A stretch of 64,000 bases of DNA from DATBLE01 sp963837265 (lineage in GTDB: Bacteria > Actinomycetota > Thermoleophilia > Gaiellales > Gaiellaceae): the NCBI GenBank assembly GCA_963837265.1, contig CAWIMQ010000001.1:310001-374000 (forward strand). Reading direction: 5' to 3'. Shown piece by piece: positions 23,698 through 30,965 of the stretch. Position numbers and translations under genes: made by a program. The notes under the pieces were generated by a model. The model saw only the letters and a program-made list of their open reading frames with translations, was not told the origin of the DNA and did no database searches. Numbering within the stretch: position 1 is the first letter of the stretch; every line of letters begins with the position of its first letter.

Positions 23698-25014
23698 GTG
23701 ATTGCGCGCTACTCCCGCCCGGCCATGGCCGAGGTCTGGTCGGACGAGAGCAGGCTCGCCGCGTGGCTCCAGGTCGAGCTGGCCGCGCTCGACGCCTGGG
23801 CCGAGCTGGGGGTCGTTCCGCGCGAGGCGGCCGCCTCGGTTCGCGCCCGGGCGCGACCGCCGGCGGTGGCGCTCGTCGCCGAGCTCGAGCGCACGACCGG
23901 GCACGACGTCGCCGCCTTTGTAGACGCGGTGCAGGGGGAGCTGGGCGAGGAGGGTCGCTGGCTCCACTACGGGCTGACCTCCTCCGACATCGTCGACACG
24001 GGGCTTGCGCTCCAGGTGCGCGAAGCCGGAGCGCTGCTGCTCGATGGGCTCGACCAGGCATTCGCGGCGGTCGCCGCGCGCGCCGAGGAGCACCGCCAGA
24101 CGCTCTGCATCGGACGCACCCACGGCGTTCACGCGGAGCCGACGACGTTCGGCTTCAAGCTCGCCGGCTGGGCATTCGAGCTCGAGCGCGACCGCGAACG
24201 GCTTCGCCGGGCGCTCGGCCGGATGCGCGTCGGCAAGCTCTCCGGCGCGGTCGGCACGTACTCGGCCACCGACCCCGAGCTGGAGCGGATCGCCTGCGAG
24301 CGCCTCGGCCTCGAGCCCGAGCCGGTGTCGACCCAGGTCGTCGCCCGCGACCGGCACGCCGAGCTGCTCTCGGCGCTCGCGGTCGTCGCCTCGTCGCTCG
24401 AGCGCTTCGCGGTCGAGATCCGCCACCTCGCCCGCACGGAGGTGCGCGAGGTGCAGGAGCCGTTTGCGAGCGGGCAGAAGGGCTCGTCGGCGATGCCGCA
24501 CAAGCGGAACCCGGTCGTGGCGGAGCGGATCTGCGGGCTCGCGCGCGTCGTGCGCGCCGGCGCGCAGGTGGGGCTCGAGAACGTCGCCCTCTGGCACGAG
24601 CGCGACATCTCCCACTCGTCCGCCGAGCGCGTGGTCGTGCCCGACGCGTTCCTCGCCCTCGACTACATGCTCGACCGGTTCACGTGGCTCGTCGAGGGGC
24701 TGATCGTCCTGCCCGAGCGGATGCGCGCGAACCTGACGGCAGGCCACGGGCTCTTCTTCAGCCAGCGTGTGCTGCTGGCGCTCGTCGAGTCGGGACTGGC
24801 GCGCGACGAGGCGTACCGGCTCGTGCAGGAGCATGCGCTCAAGGCATGGGACGAGGGCCTCGACTTCCGCGCGCTGGTCGAGACCGACACCCGGATCGCG
24901 GGCCGCGTCGACCTCGCCGGCGTCTTCCATCTGGGCGCCTTCACCCGGCATACGGAGGTCGCCTTCGAGCGACTCCTCGCACTGTCCCGCGACCAGGAGG
25001 CCGCGCATGTCTGA
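23698..25014 (+). CDS. purB: adenylosuccinate lyase
   Basis: 438 residues from a GTG. Fumarase/aspartase superfamily enzyme that removes fumarate from SAICAR and adenylosuccinate. Motifs HYGLTSSDIVDTGLALQVRE, IGRTHGVHAEPTTFGFKLAG (catalytic His), GAVGTYSATDPELE and the superfamily signature GSSAMPHKRNPVVAERICGL, then HERDISHSSAERVVVPDAF. Full family length. Its end overlaps purC by 8 bases (ATG inside the last codons), so translation is coupled. Confidence 0.97.
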   Translation: MIARYSRPAMAEVWSDESRLAAWLQVELAALDAWAELGVVPREAAASVRARARPPAVALVAELERTTGHDVAAFVDAVQGELGEEGRWLHYGLTSSDIVDTGLALQVREAGALLLDGLDQAFAAVAARAEEHRQTLCIGRTHGVHAEPTTFGFKLAGWAFELERDRERLRRALGRMRVGKLSGAVGTYSATDPELERIACERLGLEPEPVSTQVVARDRHAELLSALAVVASSLERFAVEIRHLARTEVREVQEPFASGQKGSSAMPHKRNPVVAERICGLARVVRAGAQVGLENVALWHERDISHSSAERVVVPDAFLALDYMLDRFTWLVEGLIVLPERMRANLTAGHGLFFSQRVLLALVESGLARDEAYRLVQEHALKAWDEGLDFRALVETDTRIAGRVDLAGVFHLGAFTRHTEVAFERLLALSRDQEAAHV

Positions 25015-25870
25015 GTCTCTCGTCCACGTCGCGAGCGGCAAGGTGCGCGAGCTGTTCAGGCTCGACTCCGATCGCCTGCTGCTCGTCGCCAGCGATCGCA
25101 TCTCGACCTTCGACGTCGTCCTGCCGACGGAGATTCCGGACAAGGGACGCGTCCTGACCGGGCTGTCCGCGTTCTGGTTCACGCGCACCCGGGAGCTCTG
25201 CCCGAACCATCTGCTCGGGCTGCGGGCGGACGGCCGGTCGACCGAGTGCCGGCGCCTGGAGATGCTGCCGCTCGAGTGCGTCGTGCGCGGCTACCTCGCC
25301 GGCTCGGGCTGGAAGGACTACCAGCGCGGCGGCTCGACGTCCGGGCACGCGCTCCCCTCCGGGCTGCGCGAGTCGGACCGGCTGCCCCAGCCACTCTTCA
25401 CCCCCTCCACGAAGGCGACCTCCGGGCACGACGAGAACATCGACGCCGAGCGGGCCGCCGCGCTCGTCGGCCAGGACCGGTTCATGGAGGTCGAGCGCGT
25501 TACGATCGCGCTGTACCGGTGCGCGGCGGAGCACGCGGCGACGCGCGGCATTCTGATCGCCGACACGAAGTTCGAGTTCGGGCTCGACCCGGACGGCCGC
25601 CTCGTCCTCGCCGACGAGGCGTTCACGCCCGACTCGTCGCGCTTCTGGCCCGCCGACGAGTACGCGCCCGGCGGCCCACAGCCGTCGTTCGACAAGCAGT
25701 TCGTCCGCGACTACTGCGAGTCGCTCGGCTGGGACAAGACCTCGCCGGGCCCGGAGGTCCCCGCGGCGGTCGTGGCCGGCACAAGGGCAAGGTACGTCGA
25801 GGCGTTCGAGCGCCTGACCGGCATCGCGTTCGACGACTACCTCGGCGATCCGGAGCTGGTCCTGCGATGA
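25007..25870 (+). CDS. purC: phosphoribosylaminoimidazole-succinocarboxamide synthase
   Basis: 287 residues. Makes SAICAR from CAIR, aspartate and ATP. Motifs HVASGKVRELFRLDSDRLLL, VASDRISTFDVVLPTEIPDK, PLECVVRGYLAGSGWKDYQ, LFTPSTKATSGHDENI and IADTKFEFGLDPDGRLVLAD followed by EAFTPDSSRFWP. This is the longer, yeast-like SAICAR synthetase form common in actinobacteria. ATG lies within the purB end; its TGA overlaps the purS ATG (ATGA). Confidence 0.96.
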   Translation: MSESLVHVASGKVRELFRLDSDRLLLVASDRISTFDVVLPTEIPDKGRVLTGLSAFWFTRTRELCPNHLLGLRADGRSTECRRLEMLPLECVVRGYLAGSGWKDYQRGGSTSGHALPSGLRESDRLPQPLFTPSTKATSGHDENIDAERAAALVGQDRFMEVERVTIALYRCAAEHAATRGILIADTKFEFGLDPDGRLVLADEAFTPDSSRFWPADEYAPGGPQPSFDKQFVRDYCESLGWDKTSPGPEVPAAVVAGTRARYVEAFERLTGIAFDDYLGDPELVLR

Positions 25871-26130
25871 GAGCGACCGTGTTCGTCCGGCCGAAGGAGG
25901 GCATCCTCGATCCGCAGGGCGACGCCGTCACGAACTCGCTGCGGCATCTCGGATTCGCCGTCCACGGCGCGCGGATCGGCCGTGTAGTCGATCTCGACGT
26001 CGCCGCAGCGGACGCGGCCGCAGCCCGGTCCGAGGTGGAGCGGATGTGCGAGCAGCTCCTCGCCAATCCTCTGATCGAGAGCTATCGCATTCTCCTCGAG
26101 GGAGAATGCGGCACCGAGCCCTCGCCGTGA
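25867..26130 (+). CDS. purS: phosphoribosylformylglycinamidine synthase subunit PurS
   Basis: 87 residues. MRATVFVRPKEGILDPQGDA and LRHLGFAVHGARIGRVVDLD, then VERMCEQLLANPLIESYRIL, all typical of PurS, the small bridging subunit of the PurLQS complex. ATG overlaps the purC stop; TGA overlaps the purQ GTG. PurL, the synthase subunit, would be expected nearby but does not follow purQ here. Confidence 0.95.
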   Translation: MRATVFVRPKEGILDPQGDAVTNSLRHLGFAVHGARIGRVVDLDVAAADAAAARSEVERMCEQLLANPLIESYRILLEGECGTEPSP

Positions 26131-26825
26131 GGGACCGCCCCACCGTCTCGGTGGTCACCTTCCCGGGATCGAACGACGACCGGGACGCTCTCTGGGCACT
26201 CGGCGCGATCGGCGCCGAGCCCGTGCCCGTCTGGCACGGCAGCGAGCGGCTGCCCGACGAGACCGGTGCCGTCATCCTTCCGGGCGGGTTCTCGTACGGC
26301 GACTACCTCCGCTGCGGTGCGATCGCCCGGTTCTCGCCGGTGATGTCCGCCGTCGCCGACTTCGCCGCGAAGGGAGGCCCGGTGCTCGGGATCTGCAACG
26401 GATTCCAGATCCTCTGCGAGGCGGGGCTCCTGCCGGGCGCGCTGCGCCCGAACGAGTCGCTCTCTTTCATCTGTCGTGACGTTGCGCTGCGCGTCGAGCT
26501 GGCCGGGCCCCCGTTCACGTCCAGGTGCGTCGAGGGACAGCGGCTCGTCATCCCGATCAAGCACGGCGAGGGCTGCTGGTCGTATCCGCTCGAGCTTCTG
26601 CCGGAGCTGGAGCGGAACGGTCAGGTGATCCTCCGCTACGCCGACGAGAACCCGAACGGGAGCGTCGGCAACGTCGCCGGGGTGTGCAACCGCGACGGCA
26701 ACGTGATGGGCCTGATGCCTCACCCCGAGCACGCCGTCGACCCGCTGCTCGGCCCGGGCGACGGAGCGCTGATCCTCGCCTCTCTGGTGGACGCGGCGCG
26801 CGATCGGATCGCCGCAACCGTCTAG
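26127..26825 (+). CDS. purQ: phosphoribosylformylglycinamidine synthase subunit PurQ (glutaminase)
   Basis: 232 residues from the GTG that overlaps the purS stop (GTGA); an in-frame ATG at 26106 would add seven residues but lies inside purS. Class I glutamine amidotransferase: VSVVTFPGSNDDRDALWAL, VILPGGFSYGDYLRCGAIA, nucleophile Cys in PVLGICNGFQILCEAGLLPG, and His/Glu in GLMPHPEHAVDP. Supplies ammonia to PurL. Last gene of the purine run; the next gene is convergent, its stop overlapping the purQ stop region by 4 bases, and no purL is present. Confidence 0.95.
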   Translation: MRDRPTVSVVTFPGSNDDRDALWALGAIGAEPVPVWHGSERLPDETGAVILPGGFSYGDYLRCGAIARFSPVMSAVADFAAKGGPVLGICNGFQILCEAGLLPGALRPNESLSFICRDVALRVELAGPPFTSRCVEGQRLVIPIKHGEGCWSYPLELLPELERNGQVILRYADENPNGSVGNVAGVCNRDGNVMGLMPHPEHAVDPLLGPGDGALILASLVDAARDRIAATV

Positions 26826-27115
26826 GCGGCACCTCCCTCCGACCGGCTCGGGCCGCACGCGCGTCCGAGCGCGTCGGCGAGCTCCGGATGCCGGGCGAGC
26901 CCCGCGCGCAGACGCTCCAGGTCGCGGGCGCGGAAGGTGACCGGGCCGCGCCGCGCCGTGCCGCCCGTGGCGTAGGCGAAGCGGACGAGCCGCTCTCCAC
27001 CGGCCTCGAGGAGCTGCACGACCGATGCGAACCGCTTGTCGCCCGCGCGCTGGGAAATGGTGAGCTCGTCGACGACGGCTGCGGCTCCCCAGGGCGTGGT
27101 GCTCGTCTTTGCCAT
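26822..27115 (-). CDS. conserved hypothetical protein
   Basis: 97 residues from the ATG chosen here (MAKTSTTPWGAAAVVDEL); an in-frame upstream start would add seven. The core ELTISQRAGDKRFASVVQLL, AGGERLVRFAYATGG, RGPVTFRARDLERLRAGL has alternating strands and a final helix and ends in SRSEGGAA. The strand pattern and the basic residues recall small single-strand nucleic-acid-binding proteins of the PC4 type, but I cannot confirm that. Convergent with purQ (stops overlap by 4 bases). Confidence 0.65.
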   Translation of the reverse strand: MAKTSTTPWGAAAVVDELTISQRAGDKRFASVVQLLEAGGERLVRFAYATGGTARRGPVTFRARDLERLRAGLARHPELADALGRACGPSRSEGGAA

Positions 27116-27218
27116 GGAAGCCAACGTAGCGGGCAACCCGTGACGTGTCTGTGACGTAGGCGGAACGATCCCGTGCCGCCGGACGGCCCGGAACGCCGCC
27201 GCCGTCTACGCTCGCCTG

Positions 27219-28235
27219 ATGCCCGATGCTCCCGACCCGCGCCTCCCCTGGACACAGGCGGCCTGGCTCGCGCGTGCCCACGCCTGGATCCGGGCCCGCC
27301 TCGGCGAGCTCGGTCTCGCGCAGGCCGGCGAGATCGAGCAGCCGCACGTCCGCTGGTGGTCGACGGTCCTGCGCGTCCCGACGAGCGACGGCGACCTCTG
27401 GTTCAAGGCGAACGCGCCTCCGCACGCGTTCGAGGCACGGCTGCTCGCGATCCTCGAGCGCGTGCGGCCCGGACACGTCCCCGAGCTCGTCGCACACGAC
27501 CCGGTGCTCGGCTGGCTGCTGATGCGCGACGGTGGCGAGCGCCTCCGCGAGCTCATCCGCTCGCCTGCCGACCTCCACCACTGGGAGACACTGCTCCCGG
27601 AGTACGCGGAGCTCCAGCTCGCCCTGGCGCGACACGCGGAGGACCTCCTCGCCGCAGGCGTGCCCGACGAGCGGCTCGCCGTGCTGCCCGCGCACGTCGA
27701 GGGCCTGCTCCAGGATCGTGAGGCGTGCATGGTCGGGAGGCAGGACGGCATCACCCCGGAGGAGCACGACCGGCTCCGGGCTCTCGTGCCCGAGTTCGCC
27801 TCGCGCTGCGACCGGCTTGCCGCCGGCGGGATTCCGGAGACGATCCAGCACGACGACCTGCACGACGGGAACGTGTTCGTACGCGACGGGCGCCACCTCT
27901 TCTTCGACTGGGGCGACAGCTGCATCTCGCACCCGTTTCACACCCTCGTCGTGACCATGCGCGCGCTCGTGCGCCGGCTCGGGCTCACGCCGGGAGGCGA
28001 CGAGGTGCTCCGGCTGCGCGACGCCTACCTGGAGCCCTTCGCGTCCCACGGCTCGCGCGAGGAGCTGCTCGAGGCAGTCGGCCTGGCCCACTTCACCGGC
28101 ACCGCCGCCCGCTCGCTGAACTGGCACCGGTTCGTCTCCGTACGCGAGCCCGAGTTCCGGCTCGACGACGAGGACGCCGTCCCCTACGGGCTCAAGCGCC
28201 TGCTCGACCTCGGCCCGCTCGGCAGCTGGGACTAG
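27219..28235 (+). CDS. aminoglycoside phosphotransferase/choline kinase-family protein
   Basis: 338 residues. Protein-kinase-like fold of the APH family: PTSDGDLWFKANAPPHAFEA holds the ATP-binding Lys, LLMRDGGERLRELI is the hinge, IQHDDLHDGNVFVRDG is the Brenner-type catalytic loop and LFFDWGDSCISHPFH the metal-binding Asp. The C-terminus (VGLAHFTGTAARSLNWHRFV) is helical. The substrate of such proteins is often a small alcohol and not an antibiotic, so resistance cannot be inferred. Isolated gene; 81 bases separate it from the divergent 27115 gene. Confidence 0.85.
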   Translation: MPDAPDPRLPWTQAAWLARAHAWIRARLGELGLAQAGEIEQPHVRWWSTVLRVPTSDGDLWFKANAPPHAFEARLLAILERVRPGHVPELVAHDPVLGWLLMRDGGERLRELIRSPADLHHWETLLPEYAELQLALARHAEDLLAAGVPDERLAVLPAHVEGLLQDREACMVGRQDGITPEEHDRLRALVPEFASRCDRLAAGGIPETIQHDDLHDGNVFVRDGRHLFFDWGDSCISHPFHTLVVTMRALVRRLGLTPGGDEVLRLRDAYLEPFASHGSREELLEAVGLAHFTGTAARSLNWHRFVSVREPEFRLDDEDAVPYGLKRLLDLGPLGSWD

Positions 28236-28544
28236 ACCGCACGAGCGCCCGCGGCGGCCGCGTCGCCAGCGCGACGCCCCGGCGACCGCTCCGTGGACGA
28301 GGAACGTCCGACCGGCTGCGGGCTCCTGGTCGAGAAGATCCGAGACCGATACCGCTCGGGGAGGATCCCGGCACGTCGTGCGCGGACGAGGAGGACGGCG
28401 CCGACGACAGGAAGCGGAGGGGCGCCGGCGCCTCCGGAGGCGAGCAGATCACAGCTCCGTAGCGACCTGGCACCGTGCATATCTGAGCCGCGCGGCTTGT
28501 TCGATAGGGTGCTCCTCCCCAAGTCGCGTCTCAAGGAGGCAGTG
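28236..28544. other. gene-free stretch
   Basis: About 309 bases with no convincing gene. A G+C-rich first part gives way to less G+C-rich DNA near 28480-28540. TAGGGT at 28505-28510 could be a -10 element for the small gene that follows, and AAGGAGG at 28533-28539 is its ribosome-binding site. Nothing else recognisable. Confidence 0.4.
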
Positions 28545-28835
28545 ATGTACGCAGTCGTTCGCAGCTACTCCGGGCAAGGTGCTTCGGAGCTCTTCGATCA
28601 GCTCGAGCAGAGGAACGAAGAGGTCAAGGACCTCATCGGAGGGGTGGCCGGCTTCGTCAGCTACACAGCTTTTCGGAGCGGCGAGGGTGGCCTCACTGTC
28701 ACTGTCTGCCAGGACAAGACCGGCACAGACGAGTCCTCTCGGCGTGCCGCCGAATGGGTCAAGGAGAACATCGGCGCGACGGCCGACCCGCCCGTGACCA
28801 CCGAGGGCAGCACGGTCGTCCACTTCAACTCCTAG
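28545..28835 (+). CDS. small antibiotic biosynthesis monooxygenase-like protein
   Basis: 96 residues from an ATG 5 bases after AAGGAGG. MYAVVRSYSGQGASELFDQL, GGVAGFVSYTAFRSGEGGL and VTVCQDKTGTDESSRRAAEW show the beta-alpha-beta ferredoxin-like fold of ABM/dimeric alpha-beta barrel proteins. Members can be cofactorless oxygenases or stress proteins; no catalytic residues can be assigned. Less G+C-rich than the neighbourhood. Its stop overlaps the convergent xylA-like gene by 4 bases. Confidence 0.7.
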   Translation: MYAVVRSYSGQGASELFDQLEQRNEEVKDLIGGVAGFVSYTAFRSGEGGLTVTVCQDKTGTDESSRRAAEWVKENIGATADPPVTTEGSTVVHFNS

Positions 28836-29878
28836 CCCACGCGCCCGCCGCCCGTCAGGTGCTCGAGGACGAGCCAGTCGAGCTCCTCGTAGTCGCGGGC
28901 CGCGACGAGGTCGGCGACCGCGCCGCGGTCGAGCGACCTGCTCAGCTCCACGAGGCGGAGGAACAGGTTCCTGCTGTTCCGCAGGTGCTTGGTCGCGAGC
29001 GCGGCGGGCTGCGTACGCAGCGCCTTCACGTCCAGGCCGACGACCCCCTTCTCCCAGTAGCGGTTCTCGTCCAGGACGCGAGCCTGGTTGAACGCCGAGC
29101 GGAGGTCGACCGAGCCGAACGAGCGGTCCTGGTCGTACTTGAGGCCGTTCTGGTCGTTGAGATGCACGCTCCAGAGCTTGTCGAACGCGAGCGCGAACGC
29201 GAGCTCGTCGGCCGGGTCCAGCCCGGCGAGCCTGGCATGGGCGCTCTCCATCAGCGCACCGACTCGCTCGGGCTCGCTGGCGCGGGCGGCGAGCGCGAGC
29301 GCATGACCCATGGTCGGCACGTAGGCGACGTCCATCGGCTCGTTCGGCTTGGGCTCCACGGCGAGCCTGATCCCGTGATCGAGCGAGAGGACGGCGTCGA
29401 TCGCCTCCAGGAGCCGCTGCGTGGCCCGCGCCGCGTCCTTGGCCTCGCGGAGATACGTGCCCTCGCGCGCCAGCCAGAGGACGACGAGGTCGGCCCCGAG
29501 CTCGCCGGCGATCGCAACTGCCTTCTTCGACCGCTCGAGGGCGTAGTCGCGCGCCGCCGGGTCGTTCGAGGTGAAGGCCCCGTCCACGGTCAGCGGGTGC
29601 TCCCACAGGCGTGGGGCGACGAACTCGGCGGCCAGGCCGTTGTCCGCCAGCGTCTGCCGCAGCGACGTCGCCGCGCGCGAGATCTCCGCGGCCGACAGGC
29701 CGTCCAGCCCGGGCACGGCGTCGTCGTCGTGAAGCTGGACGAAGTCGAAGCCCAGCTCCTTGTAGACGGCGAGCTTGTCGTCGAGCGCGCGCGCCGGCCG
29801 CACCGCCGGGCCGAACGGGTCGGCCCCCTCGTGGATGTTCCACGGGCCGAACGAGAACCGGTAGCCGAACGTGTCCAT
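28832..29878 (-). CDS. xylA: xylose isomerase-family protein
   Basis: 348 residues, TIM barrel. Catalytic His50 lies in FVQLHDDDAVPG, metal ligand Glu175 and Lys177 in AVEPKPNEPMDV, a second Glu in MESAHARLAGL, and HLNDQNGLKYDQDRSFGSVD carries the Asp ligands. The pattern matches the class I (shorter) xylose isomerases of actinomycetes, though 348 residues is below their usual about 385 and the N-terminal segment differs, so another aldose could be the substrate. It follows the SorC-type regulator gene by 44 bases on the same strand; no xylulokinase is adjacent. Confidence 0.8.
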   Translation of the reverse strand: MDTFGYRFSFGPWNIHEGADPFGPAVRPARALDDKLAVYKELGFDFVQLHDDDAVPGLDGLSAAEISRAATSLRQTLADNGLAAEFVAPRLWEHPLTVDGAFTSNDPAARDYALERSKKAVAIAGELGADLVVLWLAREGTYLREAKDAARATQRLLEAIDAVLSLDHGIRLAVEPKPNEPMDVAYVPTMGHALALAARASEPERVGALMESAHARLAGLDPADELAFALAFDKLWSVHLNDQNGLKYDQDRSFGSVDLRSAFNQARVLDENRYWEKGVVGLDVKALRTQPAALATKHLRNSRNLFLRLVELSRSLDRGAVADLVAARDYEELDWLVLEHLTGGGRVG

Positions 29879-29922
29879 CTCACCCCTCGCTTGCGTCGAG
29901 CGTGGTCAGCTGCACCCGGAAC

Positions 29923-30891
29923 CTAGCCCGCCTCGACACGCCCGGCATCGGCAAGCGTGGCCCGGGCCGAGCCCGCGTCGGTGATCAGGACGTCGACCAG
30001 GCCCGAGCGGAGCGCCGCGCCGATCGCCCTGTGCTTCTCCTTGCCGCCGGCGACCGCGACGAGCCTGGGCACCGCCCGCAGCTGGCCGGGGAGAATGCCG
30101 ATGCGCCTCGATTCCATGTGCCGGTCGGTGACGAGCCGGCCGTCGGCCGCGAACATGATCCCGCACACGTCGGCGCAGACTCCGAGCTCGCGGAACGACC
30201 GGGCCTCGCCCCGGTCGAACGACTCGATCAGCCGTGAGGACGGGGGATCCCACGAGCCGATCCCGGCGATCGCGATCGTGACCTCCTCGATCAGGCCCAG
30301 GGTCCTGGCGATGATCGGCTCCTTGCGCAGCGAGTCGCCGGCCGCCGGCGTCCGGACGATCAGCGGGGCGACGAGCGCGAACCCGTCGGCGTGGGCGCGG
30401 AGCGCGAAGCGGCGGACGAGGTCGACGCCGCCGGTCGCCGACTCGAGCGTGGCCATCCCGCCGACGAGCTGGACGACCCGCGCGGCACGCAGGTCGGGCA
30501 GCCGGTCGACGACGGCGTCGAGCGTGCTCCCCCAGGAGACGCCGACCGTGTCGCGGGGGCGGACGAGCTCGGCGATCCCGACCGCCGCGACCTCGGCGAG
30601 CGTGTCGCGGACGGCCCCGACGGGCCCGTCGAGCCCGGCGACCACGAGCGCGCGCTCGATCCCGAAGGCCCGCTCGAGCTCCGCGCTGAGCGCGACGTCG
30701 GTGTTGGCGTTGCTCGAGATCTCGATCTGCACCAGGCCCGAGGCCCGCGCCCAGTCGACCAGCCGTGACGCCTTGAAGCGCGACGTCCCCAGCTCGGCGG
30801 CGACGTCCTTGATCGTCGCGCCGTCGACGAGGTAGCGCCGGGCCGCGAACGCTGCCTGGGTCGCCCTGAACGGATCGTTCCTCACGGCCAC
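29923..30891 (-). CDS. sugar-binding transcriptional regulator, SorC family
   Basis: 322 residues. N-terminal helix-turn-helix (about 10-55: YLVDGATIKDVAAELGTSRF and KASRLVDWARASGLV) followed by the sugar-phosphate-sensing domain: GVSWGSTLDAVVDRLP, VVQLVGGMATLES, GIGSWDPPSSRLIESF, ELGVCADVCGIMFAADGRLV and VAVAGGKEKHRAIGAALRSG. SorC/DeoR-type regulators bind a phosphorylated sugar to control catabolic genes. It precedes the xylose isomerase-like gene on its own strand and is divergent from the E1-E2 operon, so either or both may be its targets. Confidence 0.9.
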   Translation of the reverse strand: MAVRNDPFRATQAAFAARRYLVDGATIKDVAAELGTSRFKASRLVDWARASGLVQIEISSNANTDVALSAELERAFGIERALVVAGLDGPVGAVRDTLAEVAAVGIAELVRPRDTVGVSWGSTLDAVVDRLPDLRAARVVQLVGGMATLESATGGVDLVRRFALRAHADGFALVAPLIVRTPAAGDSLRKEPIIARTLGLIEEVTIAIAGIGSWDPPSSRLIESFDRGEARSFRELGVCADVCGIMFAADGRLVTDRHMESRRIGILPGQLRAVPRLVAVAGGKEKHRAIGAALRSGLVDVLITDAGSARATLADAGRVEAG

Positions 30892-30898
30892 GGCGTGT

Positions 30899-30946
30899 TT
30901 GACACAGTGATCATTTGTGCGAGACTCCTGCTCGAACGAGCATAAT
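30899..30946. promoter_or_regulatory. divergent control region between sorC-type regulator and E1 gene
   Basis: The 74-base gap is distinctly A/T-richer than the genes. It holds TTGACA (30899-30904, plus strand), an inverted repeat GCTCG-AA-CGAGC (30930-30941) and CATAAT (30941-30946). TTGACA and CATAAT are 36 bases apart and so cannot form one promoter; no correctly spaced -10 for TTGACA is clear. The inverted repeat, which abuts CATAAT, is a candidate operator. Confidence 0.35.
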
Positions 30947-30965
30947 CGACTTCAAGGACGCGCGA

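Noticed and set aside
21904..25188. A 1094-codon minus-strand frame
   Set aside because: Antisense to purD, purE and purB, which have full family motifs; the antisense translation is low-complexity Arg/Ala/Glu with no domain.
27219..28235. Aminoglycoside resistance gene
   Set aside because: Only the general phosphotransferase fold is present; most relatives act on other small molecules.
30899..30946. TTGACA and CATAAT as one promoter
   Set aside because: They are 36 bases apart, about twice the spacing a sigma-70-type promoter allows.
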